Part shown: one piece after another, positions 1 to 9,074 of the stretch | How positions within the stretch are numbered: the stretch's first letter is position 1 | Layout of the letters: the number at the start of each line of letters is the position of its first letter | Source: Aphelocoma coerulescens | Taxonomy: Eukaryota > Chordata > Aves > Passeriformes > Corvidae | NCBI RefSeq assembly: GCF_041296385.1 | Contig: NW_027183521.1 | Location: 1-64,000 of the forward strand | Direction: 5' to 3' | DNA length: 64,000 nt | Notes under the pieces: generated by a model | Told to the model about the DNA's origin: nothing | The model's database searches: none | Seen by the model: the letters and a program-made list of their open reading frames with translations, nothing else | Program-made: the position numbers and the translations under genes

Positions 1-156
1 GGAGAAGGTGCAGCCCCAAACTGGCTTTCACTTCTAGAACCTTTTGCTATTGCGGGAGCAGCTGCTGGAGCTTTTCAACCGAGCTGCAAGAGTGAAAAGT
101 GTGATGGCATGTCTATCTGAGAAGGAAGGTTCGGTGCCGCAGCCTGTTGTGCACAA

Positions 157-163
157 TTTATAT
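157..163 (+). promoter_or_regulatory. TATA-like box TTTATAT (unit 1)
   Basis: TTTATAT stands in otherwise GC-rich DNA and recurs at offset 156 from every complete unit start. If used, transcription would begin near site 188-193. A single AT-rich word is weak evidence alone. Its order relative to the donor, acceptor and AATAAA motifs is what makes it worth noting. Confidence 0.3.
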
Positions 164-256
164 GCTGATAAGAGAAGGGGGTGCTTTTGGAACGTTTCCC
201 TTCCTGACACTTCTGTCTCTGTGAGCTTTAGCTGCTTGGACTCAGGGATACCGAAG

Positions 257-262
257 GTATGT
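257..262 (+). other. Candidate 5' splice donor 1 (unit 1)
   Basis: GAAG followed by GTATGT matches the vertebrate donor consensus well. It is unchanged in all units; the nearest variant is the private G at site 248 in unit 6. Confidence 0.35.
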
Positions 263-498
263 GAAAGTGACTGGGATGCGAGAATCATGTTGCACAGGGA
301 ACAGGGAAGGTCAGCAAATGTTTCCTGTCCTGGCACATCTCTCAGTCTGAACTGCAGCTGCAGATGCTTCACTTCCGCCAAGGACTCTGCCACCTTGAGA
401 GAAGGATGCGCTCTATGGAGTTGAGAAAGAAAGTGCGTCTCACTAGCTTCTTTCCTCGACTTCATAGACAGCAAAGGGGCTATGAAAGGCAGCACTGG

Positions 499-511
499 CT
501 TTTTGTTCTAG
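499..511 (+). other. Candidate 3' splice acceptor 1 (unit 1)
   Basis: CTTTTTGTTCTAG is a pyrimidine tract ending in TAG. With donor 1 it would define a 255-bp intron (257-511). Confidence 0.35.
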
Positions 512-585
512 GACTTCTTCTTTACAAGCAGCTGCTGGATGTTTGGAAGGGGGTTTGGGATATGCAAAAATGAGAGGCTAAGATG

Positions 586-599
586 GTAAGAGGGTAAGA
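586..599 (+). other. Candidate paired 5' splice donors 2a and 2b (unit 1)
   Basis: GTAAGA occurs at 586-591 (after ATG) and again at 594-599 (after AGG). Using 586 gives a 74-nt internal exon (512-585); using 594 gives 82 nt. Site 592 is A in units 13, 15, 19 and 21, which turns AGG into AAG before the second donor and makes it closer to consensus. Confidence 0.35.
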
Positions 600-1282
600 T
601 GGAAGTCATCTGGCAAAAGCAGAGCTCACAAAAGGGCCAGCTGAGAAAGCTCTTGCTGCCTACAACTTCAACTGCACCCCTCAAAGCAGCAGCACACATG
701 CTGCTCTCGGCACTTTCCTTCTCAGCTCTACGCACCATCCTAAGCCTTGCCTCTCCCACACTCAGGATCCAAAGACAATGGCACCAGGGACTGCTCACAC
801 ACTAAAGGCACCAGGACAAAAGGCTCACCAGCTTGGCCTTTGCATTCCCGCTGACAGCTCCACAGCTTGAACCCAGAGAACTGCCTGCTGCCAACAGCCT
901 TTCCAATCACTCTGAGCACCTCATGACAAGGAGTGTGGGGAATGAATCTCCAGCAGCCTCCTGCCCCAGGCTGTCCCCCGGGAGCAGCCCTGCTCCAGGC
1001 CGTGACTGCCACCTGCACAGCCAAAGGACCCAGAGCCGGTGTTACACACCACGGCTGTGCCTGGCACAGAGACACCAGTGGCCACACAAGTGGCCATGGC
1101 ACTGTCCACACACAGTCCCTGCTGCTGCTCCCCCAGCCGCTGGCACCAACTCCCAGCCACCCACTCCTAAAGCCACGGGGCCCACTGGGACACTGCGGGG
1201 GCTCGTGGAAGCCAGCGGCCATTGTGACACAGCGGGGCTGCACAGAGCCCACGGTGCTTTGTGACCCGTGGCTCCCAGGAGA

Positions 1283-1352
1283 GCCTTTGTGATGCTGGGG
1301 AACTACAAGGAAGCCTGGCTCCTCTGTGACACCACCACAGAAGCTCAGGGGA
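1283..1352 (+). repeat. Decayed minisatellite copy, left flank (unit 1)
   Basis: About 70 bp align with the 75-bp repeat: gatgctggggaac matches gatgctatggaac, and the segment ending ctctgtgacacc plus cagaagctcagg follows in register with a 3-bp insertion. Weaker resemblance continues leftward to about 1221. The same segment occurs at the same offset in every unit. Confidence 0.8.
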
Positions 1353-1727
1353 GCCCTGGAGACCGTGCTGATGCTATTGAACCTGATGCAACCCTGCCTC
1401 CTCTGTGACACCACAGAACCTCTGGGAGCCCTGGAGACCGTGCTGATGCTATGGAACCTGATGCAACCCTGCCTCCTCTGTGACACCACAGAACCTCTGG
1501 GAGCCCTGGAGACCGTGCTGATGCTATGGAACCTGATGCAACCCTGCCTCCACTGTGACACCACAGAAGCTCAGGGAGCCCTGGAGACTGTGGTGATGCT
1601 ATGGAACCTGATGCAACCCTGCCTCCACTGTGACACCACAGAACCTCTGGGAGCCCTGGAGACCGTGCTGATGCTATGGAACCTGATGCAACCCTGCCTC
1701 CACTGTGACACCACAGAAGCTCGGGGA
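1353..1727 (+). repeat. 75-bp minisatellite, 5 copies (unit 1)
   Basis: Copies are typed by their ends: p = gaacctctgg, q = gaagctcagg, t = gaagctcttgg, r = gaagctcggg. The order here is p-p-q-p-r. Each copy contains the dyad ctgtgacaccacag. The last copy is always r in every unit. Confidence 0.97.
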
Positions 1728-1830
1728 GCTCTGCAGACCGTGGGGATGCTGGCGAAGCTGACGGAACCCTGGGCACCACAGTGACGCTATGGAACCTGGT
1801 GGAACCGAGGGGCCACAGTGACACTGTGGG
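1728..1830 (+). repeat. Decayed minisatellite copies, right flank (unit 1)
   Basis: Two further degraded copies follow the intact block. One begins gctctgcagaccgtg and a second has cgctatggaacctgg. Diverged edges around a uniform core are the usual sign that unequal exchange homogenises the core. The same segment occurs in all units. Confidence 0.8.
1813..1829 (+). repeat. 17-bp palindrome (unit 1; one per unit)
   Basis: ccacagtg, one central a, then cactgtgg: eight-base perfect arms. It lies in the decayed minisatellite edge and resembles an improved version of the ctgtg-N4-cacag dyad present in each 75-bp copy. Confidence 0.85.
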
Positions 1831-1904
1831 GCCTTTTGGAAGCAACAGGACCCTGGTGGGAAGCCACGGGATGATTAATCCTGCACGAACCTGCTCCAGG
1901 TGGG

Positions 1905-1927
1905 CTCCTCTCTCCCGGCTTCCACAG
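1905..1927 (+). other. Candidate 3' splice acceptor 2 (unit 1)
   Basis: A long pyrimidine-rich tract ends in CCACAG, with a branch-like TTAAT at 1875-1879 about 50 nt upstream. Paired with donor 2 it would remove 586-1927, including the entire minisatellite. It is the strongest splice-like signal in the unit and is unchanged in all units. Confidence 0.4.
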
Positions 1928-2061
1928 GTGCTGCAAGGATCCCACTCCGGCACTGGCTTGGCACGGGCTGACGGCTTCCTTTGGCAATGGCTCTGCTCCA
2001 GGATGGCATGCTGCAGAGAATGCAGGTAGATTTTGTGCTCACTCCTGGCATGCAGCTGGAC

Positions 2062-2067
2062 AATAAA
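2062..2067 (+). terminator. Polyadenylation signal AATAAA (unit 1; one per unit)
   Basis: A canonical AATAAA is followed within 25-60 nt by a T/G-rich stretch (atgtccggctctgg). Later copies start at 4331, 6600, 8868, 11211, 13479, 15747, 18015, 20358, 22626, 24894, 27162, 29430, 31698, 33966, 36384, 38652, 40920, 43188, 45531, 47799, 50142, 52410, 54678, 57021, 59289, 61557 and 63675. None is mutated. Use as a cleavage signal is inferred. Confidence 0.5.
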
Positions 2068-2107
2068 GCCTGATCCAGCCCCCCCTCAGCATATGTCCGG
2101 CTCTGGC

Positions 2108-2120
2108 ATTGGGGCGGGGC
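2108..2120 (+). promoter_or_regulatory. Inverted CCAAT motif abutting a GC box (end of unit 1)
   Basis: ATTGG (the reverse of CCAAT, the NF-Y core) runs straight into GGGGCGGGGC, an Sp1-type GC box. It lies about 40 bp after the AATAAA of its own unit and about 314 bp before the TATA-like box of the next. It is present in every unit, with one extra G in unit 2. The motif match is visible; promoter activity is inferred. Confidence 0.4.
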
Positions 2121-2268
2121 AACTTTGGGAGCAGCCCCAGCCCTGCTCCTGCTCCCGGCTGGGCACCCAGCTGCTGGGACACAGGTGTGTCCTGATGCCA
2201 CCGTCTACTCCTTTGAGAAGGGGAGGACAGAGTGCATCAGGGAGTTTGGTGTGGCTTACATGCGGCAA

Positions 2269-4538
2269 GGAGAAGGTGCAGCCCCAAACTGGCTTTCACT
2301 TCTAGAACCTTTTGCTATTGCGGGAGCAGCTGCTGGAGCTTTTCAACCGAGCTGCAAGAGTGAAAAGTGTGATGGCATGTCTATCTGAGAAGGAAGGTTC
2401 GGTGCCGCAGCCTGTTGTGCACAATTTATATGCTGATAAGAGAAGGGGGTGCTTTTGGAACGTTTTCCTTCCTGACACTTCTGTCTCTGTGAGCTTTAGC
2501 TGCTTGGACTCAGGGATACCGAAGGTATGTGAAAGTGACTGGGATGCGAGAATCATGTTGCACAGGGAACAGGGAAGGTCAGCAAATGTTTCCTGTCCTG
2601 GCACATCTCTCAGTCTGAACTGCAGCTGCAGATGCTTCACTTCCGCCAAGGACTCTGCCACCTTGAGAGAAGGATGCGCTCTATGGAGTTGAGAAAGAAA
2701 GTGCGTCTCACTAGCTTCTTTCCTCTACTTCATAGACAGCAAAGGGGCTATGAAAGGCAGCACTGGCTTTTTGTTCTAGGACTTCTTCTTTACAAGCAGC
2801 TGCTGGATGTTTGGAAGGGGGTTTGGGATATGCAAAAATGAGAGGCTAAGATGGTAAGAGGGTAAGATGGAAGTCATCTGGCAAAAGCAGAGCTCACAAA
2901 AGGGCCAGCTGAGAAAGCTCTTGCTGCCTACAACTTCAACTGCACCCCTCAAAGCAGCAGCACACACGCTGCTCTCGGCACTTTCCTTCTCAGCTCTACG
3001 CACCATCCTAAGCCTTGCCTCTCCCACACTCAGGATCCAAAGACAACGGCACCAGGGACTGCTCACACACTAAAGGCACCAGGACAAAAGGGCTCACCAG
3101 CTTGGCCTTTGCATTCCCGCTGACAGCTCCACAGCTTGAACCCAGAGAACTGCCTGCTGCCAACAGCCTTTCCAATCACTCTGAGCACCTCATGACAAGG
3201 AGTGTGGGGAATGAATCTCCAGCAGCCTCCTGCCCCAGGCTGTCCCCCGGGAGCAGCCCTGCTCCAGGCCGTGACTGCCACCTGCACAGCCAAAGGACCC
3301 AGAGCCGGTGTTACACACCACGGCTGTGCCTGGCACAGAGACACCAGTGGCCACACAAGTGGCCATGGCACTGTCCACACACAGTCCCTGCTGCTGCTCC
3401 CCCAGCCGCTGGCACCAACTCCCAGCCACCCACTCCTAAAGCCACGGGGCCCACTGGGACACTGCGGGGGCTCGTGGAAGCCAGCGGCCATTGTGACACA
3501 GCGGGGCTGCACAGAGCCCACGGTGCTTTGTGACCCGTGGCTCCCAGGAGAGCCTTTGTGATGCTGGGGAACTACAAGGAAGCCTGGCTCCTCTGTGACA
3601 CCACCACAGAAGCTCAGGGGAGCCCTGGAGACTGTGCTGATGCTATTGAACCTGATGCAACCCTGCCTCCTCTGTGACACCACAGAAGCTCTTGGAGCCC
3701 TGGAGACCGTGGTGATGCTATGGAACCTGATGCAACCCTGCCTCCTCTGTGACACCACAGAACCTCTGGGAGCTCTGGAGACCGTGCTGATGCTATGGAA
3801 CCTGATGCAACCCTGCCTCCACTGTGACACCACAGAAGCTCAGGGAGCCCTGGAGACTGTGGTGATGCTATGGAACCTGATGCAACCCTGCCTCCACTGT
3901 GACACCACAGAACCTCTGGGAGCCCTGGAGACCGTGCTGATGCTATGGAACCTGATGCAACCCTGCCTCCACTGTGACACCACAGAAGCTCGGGGAGCTC
4001 TGCAGACCGTGGGGATGCTGGCGAAGCTGACGGAACCCTGGGCACCACAGTGACGCTATGGAACCTGGTGGAACCGAGGGGCCACAGTGACACTGTGGGG
4101 CCTTTTGGAAGCAACAGGACCCTGGTGGGAAGCCACGGGATGATTAATCCTGCACGAACCTGCTCCAGGTGGGCTCCTCTCTCCCGGCTTCCACAGGTGC
4201 TGCTAGGATCCCACTCCGGCACTGGCTTGGCACGGGCTCACGGCTTCCTTTGGCAATGGCTCTGCTCCAGGATGGCATGCTGCAGAGAATGCAGGTAGAT
4301 TTTGTGCTCACTCCTGGCATGCAGCTGGACAATAAAGCCTGATCCAGCCCCCCCTCAGCATATGTCCGGCTCTGGCATTGGGGGCGGGGCAACTTTGGGA
4401 GCAGCCCCAGCCCTGCTCCTGCTCCCGGCTGGGCACCCAGCTGCTGGGACACAGGTGTGTCCTGATGCCACCGTCTACTCCTTTGAGAAGGGGAGGACAG
4501 AGTGCATCAGGGAGTTTGGTGTGGCTTACATGCGGCAA
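2269..4538 (+). repeat. Unit 2 (2,270 bp), two extra G bases
   Basis: This is the only unit whose length is not 2,268 plus or minus a multiple of 75. It has one extra G in the run at 3090-3092 and one in the run at 4380-4384, beside the GC box. Alleles: 198T, 458T, 699C, 779C, 1364T, 1935T and 1970C. It resembles the units 13/15/19/21 type in its 1364T allele and minisatellite order but lacks their 592A and 980A. Confidence 0.96.
3622..3996 (+). repeat. 75-bp minisatellite, 5 copies (unit 2)
   Basis: Order t-p-q-p-r. Confidence 0.97.
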
Positions 4539-6806
4539 GGAGAAGGTGCAGCCCCAAACTGGCTTTCACTTCTAGAACCTTTTGCTATTGCGGGAGCAGC
4601 TGCTGGAGCTTTTCAACCGAGCTGCAAGAGTGAAAAGTGTGATGGCATGTCTATCTGAGAAGGAAGGTTCGGTGCCGCAGCCTGTTGTGCACAATTTATA
4701 TGCTGATAAGAGAAGGGGGTGCTTTTGCAACGTTTTCCTTCCTGACACTTCTGTCTCTGTGAGCTTTAGCTGCTTGGACTCAGGGATACCGAAGGTATGT
4801 GAAAGTGACTGGGATGCGAGAATCATGTTGCACAGGGAACAGGGAAGGTCAGCAAATGTTTCCTGTCCTGGCACATCTCTCAGTCTGAACTGCAGCTGCA
4901 GATGCTTCACTTCCGCCAAGGACTCTGCCACCTTGAGAGAAGGATGCGCTCTATGGAGTTGAGAAAGAAAGTGCGTCTCACTAGCTTCTTTCCTCTACTT
5001 CATAGACAGCAAAGGGGCTATGAAAGGCAGCACTGGCTTTTTGTTCTAGGACTTCTTCTTTACAAGCAGCTGCTGGATGTTTGGAAGGGGGTTTGGGATA
5101 TGCAAAAATGAGAGGCTAAGATGGTAAGAGGGTAAGATGGAAGTCATCTGGCAAAAGCAGAGCTCACAAAAGGGCCAGCTGAGAAAGCTCTTGCTGCCTA
5201 CAACTTCAACTGCACCCCTCAAAGCAGCAGCACACACGCTGCTCTCGGCACTTTCCTTCTCAGCTCTACGCACCATCCTAAGCCTTGCCTCTCCCACACT
5301 CAGGATCCAAAGACAACGGCACCAGGGACTGCTCACACACTAAAGGCACCAGGACAAAAGGCTCACCAGCTTGGCCTTTGCATTCCCGCTGACAGCTCCA
5401 CAGCTTGAACCCAGAGAACTGCCTGCTGCCAACAGCCTTTCCAATCACTCTGAGCACCTCATGACAAGGAGTGTGGGGAATGAATCTCCAGCAGCCTCCT
5501 GCCCCAGGCTGTCCCCCGGGAGCAGCCCTGCTCCAGGCTGTGACTGCCACCTGCACAGCCAAAGGACCCAGAGCCGGTGTTACACACCACGGCTGTGCCT
5601 GGCACAGAGACACCAGTGGCCACACAAGTGGCCATGGCACTGTCCACACACAGTCCCTGCTGCTGCTCCCCCAGCCGCTGGCACCAACTCCCAGCCACCC
5701 ACTCCTAAAGCCACGGGGCCCACTGGGACACTGCGGGGGCTCGTGGAAGCCAGCGGCCATTGTGACACAGCGGGGCTGCACAGAGCCCACGGTGCTTTGT
5801 GACCCGTGGCTCCCAGGAGAGCCTTTGTGATGCTGGGGAACTACAAGGAAGCCTGGCTCCTCTGTGACACCACCACAGAAGCTCAGGGGAGCCCTGGAGG
5901 CCGTGCTGATGCTATTGAACCTGATGCAACCCTGCCTCCTCTGTGACACCACAGAACCTCTGGGAGCTCTGGAGACCGTGCTGATGCTATGGAACCTGAT
6001 GCAACCCTGCCTCCACTGTGACACCACAGAAGCTCAGGGAGCCCTGGAGACTGTGGTGATGCTATGGAACCTGATGCAACCCTGCCTCCACTGTGACACC
6101 ACAGAACCTCTGGGAGCCCTGGAGACTGTGGTGATGCTATGGAACCTGATGCAACCCTGCCTCCACTGTGACACCACAGAACCTCTGGGAGCCCTGGAGA
6201 CCGTGCTGATGCTATGGAACCTGATGCAACCCTGCCTCCACTGTGACACCACAGAAGCTCGGGGAGCTCTGCAGACCGTGGGGATGCTGGCGAAGCTGAC
6301 GGAACCCTGGGCACCACAGTGACGCTATGGAACCTGGTGGAACCGAGGGGCCACAGTGACACTGTGGGGCCTTTTGGAAGCAACAGGACCCTGGTGGGAA
6401 GCCACGGGATGATTAATCCTGCACGAACCTGCTCCAGGTGGGCTCCTCTCTCCCGGCTTCCACAGGTGCTGCTAGGATCCCACTCCGGCACTGGCTTGGC
6501 ACGGGCTGACGGCTTCCTTTGGCAATGGCTCTGCTCCAGGATGGCATGCTGCAGAGAATGCAGGTAGATTTTGTGCTCACTCCTGGCATGCAGCTGGACA
6601 ATAAAGCCTGATCCAGCCCCCCCTCAGCATATGTCCGGCTCTGGCATTGGGGCGGGGCAACTTTGGGAGCAGCCCCAGCCCTGCTCCTGCTCCCGGCTGG
6701 GCACCCAGCTGCTGGGACACAGGTGTGTCCTGATGCCACCGTCTACTCCTTTGAGAAGGGGAGGACAGAGTGCATCAGGGAGTTTGGTGTGGCTTACATG
6801 CGGCAA
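4539..6806 (+). repeat. Unit 3 (2,268 bp)
   Basis: Alleles: 190C, 198T, 458T, 1001T, 1362G, 1935T and 1970G. It is the first unit of the left-domain haplotype (1001T with 1362G). It combines 1970G with 1935T, a pairing otherwise seen only in unit 28. Confidence 0.97.
5891..6265 (+). repeat. 75-bp minisatellite, 5 copies (unit 3)
   Basis: Order p-q-p-p-r. Confidence 0.97.
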
Positions 6807-9074
6807 GGAGAAGGTGCAGCCCCAAACTGGCTTTCACTTCTAGAACCTTTTGCTATTGCGGGAGCAGCTGCTGGAGCTTTTCAACCGAGCTGCAAGAGTG
6901 AAAAGTGTGATGGCATGTCTATCTGAGAAGGAAGGTTCGGTGCCGCAGCCTGTTGTGCACAATTTATATGCTGATAAGAGAAGGGGGTGCTTTTGGAACG
7001 TTTCCCTTCCTGACACTTCTGTCTCTGTGAGCTTTAGCTGCTTGGACTCAGGGATACCGAAGGTATGTGAAAGTGACTGGGATGCGAGAATCATGTTGCA
7101 CAGGGAACAGGGAAGGTCAGCAAATGTTTCCTGTCCTGGCACATCTCTCAGTCTGAACTGCAGCTGCAGATGCTTCACTTCCGCCAAGGACTCTGCCACC
7201 TTGAGAGAAGGATGCGCTCTATGGAGTTGAGAAAGAAAGTGCGTCTCACTAGCTTCTTTCCTCTACTTCATAGACAGCAAAGGGGCTATGAAAGGCAGCA
7301 CTGGCTTTTTGTTCTAGGACTTCTTCTTTACAAGCAGCTGCTGGATGTTTGGAAGGGGGTTTGGGATATGCAAAAATGAGAGGCTAAGATGGTAAGAGGG
7401 TAAGATGGAAGTCATCTGGCAAAAGCAGAGCTCACAAAAGGGCCAGCTGAGAAAGCTCTTGCTGCCTACAACTTCAACTGCACCCCTCAAAGCAGCAGCA
7501 CACACGCTGCTCTCGGCACTTTCCTTCTCAGCTCTACGCACCATCCTAAGCCTTGCCTCTCCCACACTCAGGATCCAAAGACAACGGCACCAGGGACTGC
7601 TCACACACTAAAGGCACCAGGACAAAAGGCTCACCAGCTTGGCCTTTGCATTCCCGCTGACAGCTCCACAGCTTGAACCCAGAGAACTGCCTGCTGCCAA
7701 CAGCCTTTCCAATCACTCTGAGCACCTCATGACAAGGAGTGTGGGGAATGAATCTCCAGCAGCCTCCTGCCCCAGGCTGTCCCCCGGGAGCAGCCCTGCT
7801 CCAGGCTGTGACTGCCACCTGCACAGCCAAAGGACCCAGAGCCGGTGTTACACACCACGGCTGTGCCTGGCACAGAGACACCAGTGGCCACACAAGTGGC
7901 CATGGCACTGTCCACACACAGTCCCTGCTGCTGCTCCCCCAGCCGCTGGCACCAACTCCCAGCCACCCACTCCTAAAGCCACGGGGCCCACTGGGACACT
8001 GCGGGGGCTCGTGGAAGCCAGCGGCCCATGTGACACAGCGGGGCTGCACAGAGCCCACGGTGCTTTGTGACCCGTGGCTCCCAGGAGAGCCTTTGTGATG
8101 CTGGGGAACTACAAGGAAGCCTGGCTCCTCTGTGACACCACCACAGAAGCTCAGGGGAGCCCTGGAGGCCGTGCTGATGCTATTGAACCTGATGCAACCC
8201 TGCCTCCTCTGTGACACCACAGAACCTCTGGGAGCTCTGGAGACCGTGCTGATGCTATGGAACCTGATGCAACCCTGCCTCCACTGTGACACCACAGAAG
8301 CTCAGGGAGCCCTGGAGACTGTGGTGATGCTATGGAACCTGATGCAACCCTGCCTCCACTGTGACACCACAGAAGCTCAGGGAGCCCTGGAGACTGTGGT
8401 GATGCTATGGAACCTGATGCAACCCTGCCTCCACTGTGACACCACAGAACCTCTGGGAGCCCTGGAGACCGTGCTGATGCTATGGAACCTGATGCAACCC
8501 TGCCTCCACTGTGACACCACAGAAGCTCGGGGAGCTCTGCAGACCGTGGGGATGCTGGCGAAGCTGACGGAACCCTGGGCACCACAGTGACGCTATGGAA
8601 CCTGGTGGAACCGAGGGGCCACAGTGACACTGTGGGGCCTTTTGGAAGCAACAGGACCCTGGTGGGAAGCCACGGGATGATTAATCCTGCACGAACCTGC
8701 TCCAGGTGGGCTCCTCTCTCCCGGCTTCCACAGGTGCTGCTAGGATCCCACTCCGGCACTGGCTTGGCACGGGCTCACGGCTTCCTTTGGCAATGGCTCT
8801 GCTCCAGGATGGCATGCTGCAGAGAATGCAGGTAGATTTTGTGCTCACTCCTGGCATGCAGCTGGACAATAAAGCCTGATCCAGCCCCCCCTCAGCATAT
8901 GTCCGGCTCTGGCATTGGGGCGGGGCAACTTTGGGAGCAGCCCCAGCCCTGCTCCTGCTCCCGGCTGGGCACCCAGCTGCTGGGACACAGGTGTGTCCTG
9001 ATGCCACCGTCTACTCCTTTGAGAAGGGGAGGACAGAGTGCATCAGGGAGTTTGGTGTGGCTTACATGCGGCAA
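6807..9074 (+). repeat. Unit 4 (2,268 bp)
   Basis: Alleles: 198C, 458T, 1001T, 1362G, 1935T and 1970C. It carries the two-base change AT to CA at sites 1221-1222 that is shared with units 6, 10 and 11. Confidence 0.97.
8159..8533 (+). repeat. 75-bp minisatellite, 5 copies (unit 4)
   Basis: Order p-q-q-p-r. The two adjacent q copies look like a recent duplication. Confidence 0.97.

Larger units (their letters stand above)
188..2085 (+). ncRNA. Hypothetical three-exon transcript, one per unit (shown for unit 1)
   Basis: Putting the motifs together gives exon 1 about 188-256, exon 2 512-585, exon 3 1928 to about 2085, roughly 300 nt spliced. No exon 1 ATG is present. From the ATG at 539 a short frame of about 60 codons continues through exon 3 and ends at the TAA inside AATAAA. 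It is open only in units 1, 12, 14 and 20; elsewhere site 1935 T makes an early TAG. That favours a noncoding RNA or a decayed short gene. No transcript evidence is available here. Confidence 0.2.
1..2268 (+). repeat. Unit 1 (2,268 bp), reference unit
   Basis: This unit defines the site numbering. Anatomy: sites 1-1282 are single-copy within the unit; 1283-1352 is a decayed minisatellite copy; 1353-1727 holds five intact 75-bp copies; 1728-1830 is decayed minisatellite; 1831-2268 is single-copy and contains AATAAA at 2062 and a GC box at 2111. Marker alleles: 198C, 458G, 699T, 779T, 1001C, 1362A, 1935A and 1970G. By every marker I could compare it matches unit 12, 25.1 kb away. Confidence 0.97.

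Noticed and set aside
34..495. 153-codon reverse-strand frame in units with G at site 458
   Set aside because: A single G/T variant at site 458 moves its start from 153 to 119 codons in many units. No conserved domain and no promoter-like context on that strand.
364..573. 69-codon + strand frame with a true ATG and a hydrophobic C-terminal part
   Set aside because: It keeps its length in all units, but so does the DNA as a whole. It has a poor start context, spans the predicted first intron-exon boundary, and I recognise no family. It is not supportable as a gene without RNA or protein data.
740..1564. 274-codon reverse-strand open frame
   Set aside because: It begins at GTG inside the minisatellite, overlaps other open frames on both strands, shows no domain I recognise, and its start shifts with minisatellite copy number.
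1353..1727. CRISPR array
   Set aside because: There are no spacers: the 75-bp copies are directly adjacent and nearly identical from end to end, and no cas-like gene is present.
1326..1784. 152-codon + strand open frame with 25-residue repeats (longer or shorter in other units)
   Set aside because: It starts at GTG, not ATG. It is open because 75 is a multiple of three and the repeat lacks a stop in this frame. Changes among copies are mostly amino-acid-changing, the opposite of purifying selection. The overlapping reverse strand is equally open.
1872..1881. Homeodomain-type TAATCC and a POU-like TTTGCAT (near site 840) as regulatory sites
   Set aside because: Short words expected by chance in 2.3 kb. 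They recur only because the unit recurs.
1345..1953. 202-codon reverse-strand open frame (up to 252 in unit 16)
   Set aside because: GTG start, low-complexity repeated content, length set only by minisatellite copy number, no recognisable family.
1..2268. Retrotransposon or LTR unit
   Set aside because: No reverse transcriptase, integrase or transposase frame, no terminal repeats with target-site duplications, and every unit abuts the next in the same register.
1..2268. rRNA, tRNA, snRNA or histone gene cluster
   Set aside because: I recognise no rRNA, tRNA or snRNA core sequence and no histone-like protein in any frame.
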